Below, one piece after another: positions 36,625 to 45,077 of a stretch of DNA of 64,000 nucleotides. The notes beneath the pieces are model-generated. The model made no database searches. It worked only from the letters and a program-made list of their open reading frames with translations, and was not told where the DNA came from. The stretch is from Leptothoe spongobia TAU-MAC 1115. GTDB lineage: Bacteria > Cyanobacteriota > Cyanobacteriia > Phormidesmidales > Phormidesmidaceae. Position numbers and translations under genes: made by a program. Within the stretch, counting starts at the first letter, position 1. Every line of letters begins with the position of its first letter. The stretch is taken from assembly GCF_018739885.1 (NCBI RefSeq), contig NZ_JADOES010000005.1:97340-161339 (forward strand), in the 5' to 3' direction.

Positions 36625-36842
36625 TTATACGCAATCCTGACTGATAGCACCCGATACCGAAGGGCACCCACAAGGGGATGCCCCTACAGAATTGTCCATT
36701 TTGAATCGGGCTTAAGGAATTCGGATTTGGGATTATACGAAATCCTGGCTGATAGCGCCCGGTGTCGCAGGGCATCCACAAGGGAGTGCCCCTACAAGAT
36801 TGTCCATTTTGAATCGGGCTTAAGAAATTCGGATTTGGGATT
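36625..36842. repeat. Tandem pair of ~108-bp interspersed repeats
   Basis: Two units (36625-36732 and 36733-36842) share ATCCTG, GGGCACCCACAAGGGGATGC-like, CCCCTACA, TTGTCCATTTTGAATCGGGC and ATTCGGATTTGGGATTA blocks. Internal inverted repeats are visible around GGCAC/GTGCC. Further copies lie at 46335-46443 and, inverted and partial, at 14862-14945. Confidence 0.88.
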
Positions 36843-36941
36843 ATTTGTGTTTATCTAGCTGTCTTGTTCTTTAGACAGCTATAAAAGGAACTGGGTAATT
36901 TGCTTTAGAGTCTTATTGTTCTAGCGATCGCACCCCCACCC

Positions 36942-37193
36942 ATGGCAAACCGCTTAAATATTCGAGATAGCAACACTCTGGGCGATGATGGTCCCATCTT
37001 TGTACTGGATTTCTTAACTGAGCAAATTACAGTGCGGGAGTTAATTCGCAGTCGAGTTTACCAAGAAGTAAAAGACTTTAATACCCAGCAACCAGAGTTC
37101 TTTAGAGGACTGGTACAGCCCACGGAGACAGAACAGATCAATATGCTAAATACAACGATTCTGGCGCATTACAAAGGGCTCGACAAATTCTGA
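36942..37193 (+). pseudogene. Truncated small companion of DUF4132 locus
   Basis: The 83-codon frame starts MANRLNIRDSNTLGDDGPIF and contains TVRELIRSRVYQEVKDFN and FFRGLVQPTETEQ. As I recall, these belong to a family of small proteins encoded next to DUF4132 genes, normally about 110-130 residues. After TETEQ the similarity ends and the frame stops soon after, so the gene looks truncated and fused into flanking DNA. Family recognition is from memory of related loci. Confidence 0.5.
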
Positions 37194-37244
37194 CCGCCAT
37201 CCTGCTGATTCTGAATCGTAAATTAACCCTTCACGGCAGAGAAT

Positions 37245-39040
37245 GTGATGGATTTTTTGGCTGCAGGCCAAAAGCAAGGTCTCCATGGTAGCCATTGGTA
37301 TACACCGATGAAAAAGCTGGTGCAGGACTATCTCAACGACAATGATCTGACACCTGAACTGCACGCTGCTGTTGAGTCAACCTGCGATAATTTGGCTCAG
37401 GGCTATGAAAGCGATCGCAAAACCGCTAACCAGCTACGCATGTTAATCTCTGCCGAAACAAAGACCCTGAAATTCCAGGCATCGGTCCCCGGTGTGTGAA
37501 ATTGGGCAATGCCTGTGTATGGGCCTTGGGACAAATACCAACGGCTGACGCCATTGGTCAGCTGGCCTTGCTCAAGGTAAACGTAAAATTTGGGACAGCT
37601 CAAAAGGGAATTGAAAAAGCACTGACGGCAGCGGCAGAGCGAGAGGGATTGCCCCGCGAAGAAATCGAAGAGTTGGCGGTACCCACCTATGGGTTGAGAG
37701 AGGTGGGCGTACGGCGGCAGTCGTTGGGAGAATTTACGACTGAGCTATTGGTAACGGGGACCAATAGTACCCTGTTGCGGTGGATTAAGGCCGATGGCAA
37801 GGTACAAAAGTCAGTGCCTAAGGCGGTAAAAGATAACTATGGAGATGAGCTGAAGGAACTGAAGCAGGCAGCAAAAGATAGTCAGAAGATGTTGCCTGCC
37901 CAAAGAGACCGAATTGAAGCGTTTTATCTGCAGCAAAAGACATGGGATTTTGCCACCTGGCAGGAACGTTATGTCAATCATCCATTGGTAGGTACTTTAG
38001 CGAGACGAATTCTCTGGCAGTTTGAGGATGAGGGGAAACATGCCGTTGGTATTTGGTTTGAAGGGGAAGATGGTCCCCCCGGCCCCCCAAGTTTGGGGGG
38101 AGAATCGGCTCAAAGTCCTCCAGATTTTGGGGATTTAGGGGGCCAACAAGGGCATCCCCATAAGACAAATCTAGTCGATCTAGCAGGGAAACCCATCGAC
38201 TGGCTAACAGACAAAACTCATGTTAGTCTCTGGCATCCGATTACAGCAAAAACAGAGACCATTCAAGCCTGGCGTGAGTGGCTCGTCACCCATCAAGTCC
38301 AGCAGCCCTTTAAGCAAGCTCACCGGGAGATTTATCTACTCACCGCCGCTGAGGAAACCACTCGTGTCTATTCCAATCGGTTTGCAGCCCACATTCTCAA
38401 GCAGCATCAGTTTAATGCGCTGTGTGGTCAGCGGGGCTGGAAGAATCAACTCAGGCTAATGGTGGATGATAGCTATACTCCGGCTCGGCTGCTGTTGCCG
38501 AAATGGGATATGCGGGCGGAGTTTTGGATTGAGGGGATTGGTGATGATTATGGCACCGATACCACTGAGGCAGGGAGCTATCTTTATTTGGCGACAGACC
38601 AGGTAAGGTTTTACCCCAGCGTGGGCAATGACCCAAACTGGATGGATGGGGGCACTGAGGGACGACGACAGCATTATGACTACTGGCAGAGTTATTCGTT
38701 TGGAGAGCTGTCAATGACGGCACAGACGCGGCGACAGGTGTTGGAGAAGTTGGTGCCAAAGTTGAAGAAGATCGCAGATCGCTGTTCGTTTCAGGAACGA
38801 TTTTTGGTAGTGAGGGGAGATATTCGCACCTATAAGATTCACTTGGGCAGTGGGAATATTTTGATGGAGCCGAACGATCAGTATTTGTGTATTGTGCGAT
38901 CAAGGAAGGGGTTGGCGGATAAGGTGTTTTTGCCATTTGAGGGGGATAAGACCCTGGCATTGATTTTGAGTAAGGCGTTTTTGCTAGCGGCAGATACGAA
39001 AATTACAGACGAGACGATTTTGAGTCAGATTAACCCGTAG
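37245..39040 (+). pseudogene. Decayed DUF4132/WGR-associated family gene (frameshift, N-terminal loss)
   Basis: Two frames together resemble the C-terminal part of a DUF4132-type protein. Frame A (37245-37499) ends VPGV-stop; frame B (37496-39040, GTG start) begins KLGNACVWALGQIP and continues to the family C-terminus YKIHLGSGNILMEPNDQYLC. In relatives the PGV and KLGNAC segments are in one chain, so a frameshift near 37490-37500 is likely. The N-terminal half of the usual protein is absent. An interspersed repeat lies in frame at 38074-38144. Frame B (514 aa) could still be translated as a separate protein. Confidence 0.6.
38074..38144. repeat. Interspersed repeat inserted in frame in the DUF4132-like gene
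   Basis: The segment contains TCCCCCCGGCCCCCC-AAGTTTGGGGGG and TCCTCCAGATTTTGGGGATT, a paired-palindrome repeat typical of filamentous cyanobacteria. It adds a Pro/Gly-rich peptide (GPPGPPSLGGE, QSPPDFGDLGG) without breaking the frame. Confidence 0.75.
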
Positions 39041-39083
39041 GTTGGGTTCGACTCCGCTCTCCCAAAGCTTTTTGCGATTTTAC

Positions 39084-39148
39084 TGTCTCTCGAAACCCAA
39101 CAATCGATACCCCATGCTGCATCTCCCGAAACTCAACAATCAATACCC
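39084..39148. repeat. Two copies of a ~29-bp repeat
   Basis: TGTCTCTCGAAACCCAACAA with ATCGATACCC (39084-39112) and CATCTCCCGAAACTCAACAA with TCAATACCC (39119-39148) are variants of one motif. A third copy is at 41058-41085. They bracket the TPR-like gene at 39257-40966. Confidence 0.7.
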
Positions 39149-39256
39149 ATAATCATTGGTACATACACAATGTGAATCATGGATTGGATTTTTGCATAAT
39201 GGATGGCTGTTGAAGAGGAGTTATATATCTGAAGAATTAATTGGGGAACACCTCCT

Positions 39257-40966
39257 ATGCGAAAAAATGCATTCAGTTTACTGGTTGTTGGCACGGTCTA
39301 TGGTTGCTTAAATCTAGCCACATCCCACCAGGTTCAGGCTGTTCCATTAGCCTTATCTCCCCAAACAGGACACCCCAGCAACGGCTTGCTCACGGCTGAC
39401 ACTGCCGGTAACTCGATAGCTGCCAGCCTGTCTGATATCGAGGCGTTGCAGTGGGCGTTGGACATTCTCAACACAGTTGACGGGTCCTTGATGAAATCGT
39501 TAATGGCAGTTGATATTGCCATTGCGTTAGACAGGCTAGACGAGCGAGAGCGGGCTTTAGCCCTGTTGGAGAAAACGCGGGAGAGTACAACTATCATTGA
39601 GCAACCTGAGGATAGGGCTACCGTACTTAACGCTGTTGCCAATGCCTATGGTCAACTACAGGAAACCGAAATAGCCTTAGTTGTTTTAGACCAAACCCTG
39701 GACATCATCGATACCATCGACATCATCACTAATCGTGATCAGGGAAGTAAAACTAGCAGCCTAACCCATGCAGCGAAGACCTACATCCAGTTAGGTGAGA
39801 CTGAGTCAGCCCTCAACCTGTTAAATCAGTCCCTAGAGACTGTTGATGCTATAGACCCTCCCAGGACCGCATTTTTCAGGTTGCTAGATATTGGTCGTAC
39901 CTATGGTCAGCTGGACCAGACAGACCAGGCCCTGGTTGTCTTAGGACAGGCTCTAACCCGCGCTGATCAGATTGAGCGGACTCAAGACCAATGCAGGGCA
40001 TTGGCCGATGTCGCCATTGCCTACGACCAACTGGACCAGGGAGAACGGGCTCAAACAATTTTAGAAGAGGCGTTGATCATGGTTGAGGCCTTTTCTCCAC
40101 CAGCCGGTGACTTTCGTGATTTTAGAGGTGACCATGCCTACGATGTCTATAATTTTGATGCTTATGCCTTGCATGTCATTGTTCAGGCGGCTAGTCAGTT
40201 GCAAGATCGGCCCAAGGGCCTAGCTGTTTTAGAAAAATCGCAGGCGGTTGCGAACTCCATGGACGATGCAGGCTCCATATTTAGAGCCTGGCATAGTATT
40301 GCTGTGGGGTATGAGCAACTTGGTGAAACAGGGCAGGCCCTGGCTGCCCTTGCTAAGGCCCTGTCAGTGGTAGGGACTGTTGATCATGATGTTTTGACTC
40401 AGGCAGATGGGTTGAGTGACATTGCCCTTGTCTATGAGCGGTTAGGTAAACGAGAACAGGCCCTGACACTATTCGACAGAGCCTCACAGGTGGCAGGCAA
40501 GATTGACTTTCTGGAGGGAAAGGTTGATGTGTTGAGTGATATTGCTCGTGGGTATAAACAGCTGGGGCAGCCGGAGAAAAGTATGGCTGTTTTGGAGCGG
40601 GCCGAAGAGGATATCGCTGTCATGGCGGTGAGGGATTCTTCGGCAGAGTTTAATGGGTGGAAGACGATTGTGGCTGCCTATATTCAGCTTGGGTATGAGG
40701 AACAGGCTCAAAGGATTTTGGAAACTCTGCTAGCTGATCTGGATACCGTTGAAAAGGATTGGGTGAAAGTTTTTGTGTTGAATAATGTTGCTAGCTCGGC
40801 GGGTGAGTTGCAGGATAGGGAAAAGGCTTTAGGGATTTTGGCAGATGTATATGTGGGCTATGGGTCGCTTGGGGAGGAGAATAGGAACTCTCTGACGATG
40901 CTGTTTATGGTGAATGCGCTGATGGAGTTGGTAGATTCGGCTAGGGTGCCGGTGTTGGTTGATTAG
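39257..40966 (+). CDS. Exported TPR-like repeat protein
   Basis: The 569-aa product has a signal peptide (MRKNAFSLLVVGTVYGCLNL, cleavage near HQVQA-VP). About ten helical repeats of roughly 45 residues follow, with phrases such as AIAYDQLDQGERAQTILEEA and GYKQLGQPEKSMAVLERAEE, a TPR variant with a D(I/V)A..Y.QLG.. consensus. It was probably exported to the periplasm. No partner is apparent; it is monocistronic. Confidence 0.8.
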   Translation: MRKNAFSLLVVGTVYGCLNLATSHQVQAVPLALSPQTGHPSNGLLTADTAGNSIAASLSDIEALQWALDILNTVDGSLMKSLMAVDIAIALDRLDERERALALLEKTRESTTIIEQPEDRATVLNAVANAYGQLQETEIALVVLDQTLDIIDTIDIITNRDQGSKTSSLTHAAKTYIQLGETESALNLLNQSLETVDAIDPPRTAFFRLLDIGRTYGQLDQTDQALVVLGQALTRADQIERTQDQCRALADVAIAYDQLDQGERAQTILEEALIMVEAFSPPAGDFRDFRGDHAYDVYNFDAYALHVIVQAASQLQDRPKGLAVLEKSQAVANSMDDAGSIFRAWHSIAVGYEQLGETGQALAALAKALSVVGTVDHDVLTQADGLSDIALVYERLGKREQALTLFDRASQVAGKIDFLEGKVDVLSDIARGYKQLGQPEKSMAVLERAEEDIAVMAVRDSSAEFNGWKTIVAAYIQLGYEEQAQRILETLLADLDTVEKDWVKVFVLNNVASSAGELQDREKALGILADVYVGYGSLGEENRNSLTMLFMVNALMELVDSARVPVLVD

Positions 40967-41057
40967 CTGGACGGTAGGTAAAGGGAGCAATTGGTCAATG
41001 TTATAAGGTATTTGAAAAGATTTACCCACCTTACGAGGGGGAGCTGTGTGATGTTAA

Positions 41058-41085
41058 TGTCTCTCAAAACCAGTAATCAATACCC
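41058..41085. repeat. Third copy of the ~29-bp repeat
   Basis: TGTCTCTCAAAACCAGTAAT followed by CAATACCC matches the two copies at 39084-39148 with a few changes. Confidence 0.6.
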
Positions 41086-41155
41086 TTTTGGGGTTATGAC
41101 AATCCATTCTGTGGGCTCAATGAGTTAACATTGAGATGTTGCAGGTAGCTCACAA

Positions 41156-41236
41156 ATGACTCCTTCTGTTTACCGTAAGGCGATTGATCAGATTAAGTCA
41201 GTGGCTAATGATTTAGCTCTCCAGCATGATCATTAG
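41156..41236 (+). CDS. Possible 26-aa leader ORF or gene remnant
   Basis: ATG at 41156 opens a 26-codon frame (MTPSVYRKAIDQIKSVANDL...) that stops 12 bases before the Uma2 ATG. It lacks a clear ribosome site. It may be the 5' scrap of another gene or a leader peptide; nothing more can be supported. Confidence 0.25.
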   Translation: MTPSVYRKAIDQIKSVANDLALQHDH

Positions 41237-41248
41237 GTAAATAATATT

Positions 41249-41815
41249 ATGGTTGCTGCTGTCTCAAATCCTCTGACTCTAAAACAGTTTTTGGCCCTGC
41301 CAGAAATTGAGGCATCGCCTGCTTGGGAATTTATCTGCGGAGAAGTTAGTCAAAAGCCGATGCCTGGAGGTAAGCACAGTCGTTTACAGTCTCGATTAGG
41401 CGGTGCTATCAATGCTACGAATGCTGCTTATGAAGCGTTGCCGGAGCTGCGCTGTACTTTTGGTGGGCAGTCTATTGTGCCGGATTTAGTGGTTTTATCC
41501 GCCAAGGATATTCCGGTGGATGACAATGGTGATATCAGCAGCACGGGCATTGAGTTTGCGCCTCCTTGGATGATTGAGATTTTGTCACCGGAACAGAGTC
41601 AGATGAAGGTGACTCGTAAGATTTTGCATAGCCTGCGGCATGGGGGGCAATTGGGCTGGCTGATTGATCCCTATGAGCGGGTGGTGTTGGTTTATTATCC
41701 GGATTGTTTGCCGGATGAGTTGACAGGGAGTGGGATGTTGCCCTGTTTGTCGGGGGTGAGCTTGGCATTAGAGGTGGATCAGTTGTTTGGGTGGTTAAAG
41801 GTGGCTAGGGGGTGA
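41249..41815 (+). CDS. Uma2 family (DUF820) endonuclease-like protein
   Basis: The 188-aa product has the Uma2 pattern. The N-terminus is LTLKQFLALPEIEASPAWEF, then IVPDLVVLSAKDIPV and PPWMIEILSPEQSQMKV supply the acidic residues and the K of a PD-(D/E)XK nuclease fold. The family is strongly expanded in cyanobacteria, often near transposons, with no settled role. It adjoins an IS1-type remnant. Confidence 0.88.
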   Translation: MVAAVSNPLTLKQFLALPEIEASPAWEFICGEVSQKPMPGGKHSRLQSRLGGAINATNAAYEALPELRCTFGGQSIVPDLVVLSAKDIPVDDNGDISSTGIEFAPPWMIEILSPEQSQMKVTRKILHSLRHGGQLGWLIDPYERVVLVYYPDCLPDELTGSGMLPCLSGVSLALEVDQLFGWLKVARG

Positions 41816-41889
41816 TAATCATCGCCATTTGCCAATTCATCCCCTCTCGGGAGCAATAGCACCTCTCTATTGAGAAGTGGGCAGTCCTA

Positions 41890-42250
41890 TTAGGGAAAGG
41901 ATGGAGACAAAGAAGCAAGATGTTCTTGTTTGCGTCGTAACTGCTCGTTGTAGTGATGGATGAAATACCAAATAGCGGCAATATGATTTTCGAGCTTTTT
42001 CGAAAACGATAATGTTTTGCGGACCAGTCGAGATACCCGCTGCCGGAGCGTGTTGTTAAATCGCTCAATATAACTAGTACAGCCACTATCCTTGTCCACA
42101 GGACGATGACGTTTGCTGGGTAGGGCAACGGGATAGGAACTTAACCGGTCGGTGTAAATCACGGCACATTGTCGATAGACAGGGGGTAAAGACAGCCATA
42201 AAGCCTCACCTGACTCGCCACTGCGGTCACCAATATAGGCACCGACAAGT
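41890..42250 (-). mobile_element. IS1-family transposase 3' fragment
   Basis: The minus-strand frame running from about 42250 to the stop at 41890 reads VGAYIGDRSGESGEALWLSL, VYRQCAVIYTDRLSSY, YIERFNNTLRQRVSRLVRKT and LENHIAAIWYFIHHYNEQL, the C-terminal DDE part of an IS1-type transposase. The N-terminal part is missing; the fragment begins abruptly inside a peptidase gene at about 42250. Not functional. Confidence 0.85.
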
Positions 42251-42388
42251 AGCGCCCCGTACTACATGCTCACAGGTCAGAATGTATCCCGGCGCAATAA
42301 AGAAGCCTGTGCCCACTTGTCCATTTTCAGACACCGATAGCTTGACCGTACACTATTGCAATAGCTCGTCAATGCGGATTTTGGTCAC
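42250..42388 (-). pseudogene. N-terminal fragment of a trypsin-like peptidase gene
   Basis: From GTG 42388 the minus strand reads VTKIRIDELLQ, a TAG stop, then CTVKLSVSENGQVGTGFFIA and PGYILTCEHVVRGA. The GTGFF...LTCEHVV part is the start of a trypsin-fold peptidase domain, with the catalytic His in EHVV. The gene has a nonsense codon and is cut at about 42250 by the IS1 fragment; the rest of the peptidase is not seen. It lies 81 bases downstream of a Trypco1 gene on the same strand. Confidence 0.75.
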
Positions 42389-42469
42389 AACATATCTCTA
42401 TTAGGCCACACATATCCCAGGGTAGGCACAAGGCCAGACCCTACTCCGCATATCCCACAAGACCAGCCC

Positions 42470-42793
42470 CTACGGTTTCTCCCATTCCAACGTAATCTCC
42501 AAACTCGTCGTCGCCGATCCCTTCGCCAACGCTGCAATCAACTGCCCCTCCTGCACCTCTACCTCTACGCCAAATGTGACACTCGCCTTCGACGGTTTGG
42601 CCGCATTGATGGGTTTTGCGATCGCTTTCACAATCCCCTCAATCGACGACGTTACCGCCCCAAACGTCTGCCTTGGCCCCAGCCCGCGACCACCAGCAAC
42701 ATCCCGCCGTGCAGGACCATTCGCCTCAACTTTCACATACATCACCGAGCCATCTTCAAGCTCAACCGGCACCGTCTGAGTAGGAAGGTTCAT
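42470..42793 (-). CDS. Trypsin-co-occurring domain (Trypco1 / CU044_2847) protein
   Basis: The 107-aa product from ATG 42793 begins MNLPTQTVPVELEDGSVMYV and ends with VTFGVEVEVQEGQLIAALAK and TTSLEITLEW, the signature of the Trypco1/CU044_2847 family. This family is typically encoded beside trypsin-like peptidases or other effectors in predicted conflict/signalling systems. Here the partner peptidase is broken, so this gene may be an orphan sensor or adaptor. Position upstream of the peptidase fragment fits an original two-gene operon. Confidence 0.8.
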   Translation of the reverse strand: MNLPTQTVPVELEDGSVMYVKVEANGPARRDVAGGRGLGPRQTFGAVTSSIEGIVKAIAKPINAAKPSKASVTFGVEVEVQEGQLIAALAKGSATTSLEITLEWEKP

Positions 42794-43004
42794 AAACCAC
42801 GTAAGAATCAACTTTCCTCGTTATAGCTTTCCTATCGTTGTCTGCCCAACCCATTAGCAATATTTCAGTCCTCGCCCATATGACTTAATCCAGCACAACA
42901 GCCAAAACTTATGACTTCTCCCACCAACATTTATGACTAAAGCAGCTGTAGTATCTAGAACTCATTGGTTAACCTAGAACCCATAAACTGCATCAGGCTG
43001 GAGC

Positions 43005-45038
43005 ATGCTACTGCGATCAAAACTTGAACGACTGATCACCCTCTTGGGAATTACCGGATTTATTGTTGCCATACTTTTCAGCCAGCGAGTATTTCCTAGT
43101 GCGGCCATTGATCTAAACGTCCCTCGCCAAACGATCTATCAAACCGCTCAAACCTACCTCAAAACACAGAACCAGAACGATTTTAGCCAATACCAATCTA
43201 TTCAGCGTTTTAGTGAAGATTGGATGGCATCGATTTATTTACAACAAACCCTGGGCATTGCAGACACCAATCGCCTCATCAAAGATGAAAAACTTCCCAT
43301 CTACTATTGGGGTCTTCGCTGGTTTCAACCCTCTCAGCAAGAAGAATTCTATGTCTCAGTTTCCACAACCGGAGACGTTATCGGCTATCACCACACAGTA
43401 CCCGAAACTGCACCAGGGGCTCAGCTCACCATAGAATCGGCCCAAACCATTGCTGAAACCTACCTCAGAAATGAACAGGGATGGAATCTGACTGACTGGG
43501 ACTCTTTAGATAATTCAACGGCCCAACGACCAAATCGTACCGATCACACCTTTCAATGGAAACGCAAAGATTGGTCCCTTGATGGATCCGAACTTCGCAT
43601 GTCTGTAACCGTTCAAGGAGATGAAATCGGCTCCTATGGCTATTGGCTCAAGATCCCGGAAGCCTTTGCCCGAGAATACAGAGAAACGAGAAATCTAGCC
43701 CGTTTCTTTTACGTCAACACCTCCAGCATTTTGCGTAATGGCTCCCTATGTGTTGCCTGTTTGTTTTATCTGATCGCCATAGCCCGTGGACAAATCAACT
43801 GGCGTTCAGGTTTAATCCCGGCCTTTATTGTCTTGGCGGTCAGTCTACTCTCCCAGTGGAATACACTACCCCTTGCCAAAAACTATTACAGTACAACCGA
43901 AAATTACTATCTGTTCTGGATTCAAGCAGGATTTGACAGTCTTTTTAATGCCGTTGTGCGTGCCATTCCTATTTATTTTCTATGGATAGGTGGTCAACAG
44001 CTTGCTAAGCGCGTGTGGCCCCAGCAAGATATGATTCTGCCGCGTCATCCTAATCGCATCGCGACATTTACCCAATCCTATTGGCGCGGACTCATGCTAG
44101 CGGGTATCCGCATGGCTTACATGGTGGTGTTTTACTTCATTGCGACCCACGTATTGCATGCCTGGTCGCCGATGAAGGTCGATTACAGTAACCTGTTTTC
44201 CACGCCTATACCATTTATGAGTTCATTAAGGGGCGGTATTTTACCTGCAATTGGCGAAGAACTAGAAGCTCGACTCATTGGTATTGGTATTCTCCTATTG
44301 CTCTTCCGTCATCGCTGGTTAGCCTTAATTATCCCCGGAGGTATTTGGGCATTTGCTCATTTAGGCTATGTGAGTGAGCCATTTTATTTACGTGGCATTG
44401 AGCTGTGGGTACCGGCTATTTTTTTATATGGCTTATTCTTTTTACGGTTTGGCCTATTGACAACAATGGTTGGACATTGCACATACAATAGTCTGCTAGG
44501 TGCAATGCTTTTGCTAAAAGCGCAGGACACTTATCTAGTTTTTTCAGGAATCTTAGTAATAGCCATACTGTTACTGCCCCTTGTGCCAGGACTGTGGCAT
44601 CAGGGGCAACGGCCTAAGGAATGGCACGATGCTTTGCATAAAGAACGCTTACAACCAGTACCAGCGACAGCTGAAGACTATGAACAGATATGCTCTCTAC
44701 CCCTAGGGAAAGTAACGTTACCAAAGCAATCAGACAATAACTGGTTTCCCTCTGACTATGAAATCATTTGTCTGAAATCGTCGGACTCTATAGAAGGTGT
44801 CAGCATTGCCAAACTTGAATCAAGCACTACAGCCGTAATTCAAACGGTCTATGTTAAACCCAAATATCGTCGTTGCTACTATGGCAGCCAGCTGATAGAC
44901 GTTCTTGTCGCAAGACTCAAACAACGGGGGGTGATGCAGGTGAGTGCGATCGCAAAAACAGCCAGCCCCCAGGAAAAACGATTTTGGGCCAATCAGAATT
45001 GGAAAATCGTTCACAACGTTCTGCAAGCTAGGGGCTAG
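43005..45038 (+). CDS. CPBP-family intramembrane protease fused to a GNAT-like domain
   Basis: The 677-aa protein starts with one membrane helix (about 12-30) and an exported domain (about 35-225) with PepSY-like repeats (YVSVSTTGDVIGYHHTVPE). Six to eight membrane helices (about 245-550) follow. The CPBP/Abi site is complete: E418-E419-x3-R423 (GEELEAR), H452 (FAHLGY) and H491-x3-N495 (HCTYN). The C-terminus (about 565-677) resembles a GNAT acetyltransferase, with AVIQTVYVKPKYRRCYYGSQ and QEKRFWANQNWKIV. The fusion is unusual. Role: intramembrane cleavage coupled to an acetyl-CoA-binding domain, inferred. Confidence 0.8.
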   Translation: MLLRSKLERLITLLGITGFIVAILFSQRVFPSAAIDLNVPRQTIYQTAQTYLKTQNQNDFSQYQSIQRFSEDWMASIYLQQTLGIADTNRLIKDEKLPIYYWGLRWFQPSQQEEFYVSVSTTGDVIGYHHTVPETAPGAQLTIESAQTIAETYLRNEQGWNLTDWDSLDNSTAQRPNRTDHTFQWKRKDWSLDGSELRMSVTVQGDEIGSYGYWLKIPEAFAREYRETRNLARFFYVNTSSILRNGSLCVACLFYLIAIARGQINWRSGLIPAFIVLAVSLLSQWNTLPLAKNYYSTTENYYLFWIQAGFDSLFNAVVRAIPIYFLWIGGQQLAKRVWPQQDMILPRHPNRIATFTQSYWRGLMLAGIRMAYMVVFYFIATHVLHAWSPMKVDYSNLFSTPIPFMSSLRGGILPAIGEELEARLIGIGILLLLFRHRWLALIIPGGIWAFAHLGYVSEPFYLRGIELWVPAIFLYGLFFLRFGLLTTMVGHCTYNSLLGAMLLLKAQDTYLVFSGILVIAILLLPLVPGLWHQGQRPKEWHDALHKERLQPVPATAEDYEQICSLPLGKVTLPKQSDNNWFPSDYEIICLKSSDSIEGVSIAKLESSTTAVIQTVYVKPKYRRCYYGSQLIDVLVARLKQRGVMQVSAIAKTASPQEKRFWANQNWKIVHNVLQARG

Positions 45039-45050
45039 CATCTGGATAAC

Positions 45051-45073
45051 GGGGTGGAACTTTGTTCCACCCC
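45051..45073. terminator. Hairpin between convergent genes
   Basis: GGGGTGGAAC (45051-45060) and GTTCCACCCC (45064-45073) form a perfect 10-bp stem with a TTT loop, between the stops of the CPBP and WD40 genes. It lacks a clean T-run and belongs to a hairpin repeat type common in cyanobacteria, but its position suits a bidirectional terminator. Confidence 0.6.
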
Positions 45074-45077
45074 TACC

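Noticed and set aside
36942..37193. Intact small gene of the DUF4132 neighbourhood
   Set aside because: The family-like part ends after about 55 residues, so it was listed as a truncated remnant instead.
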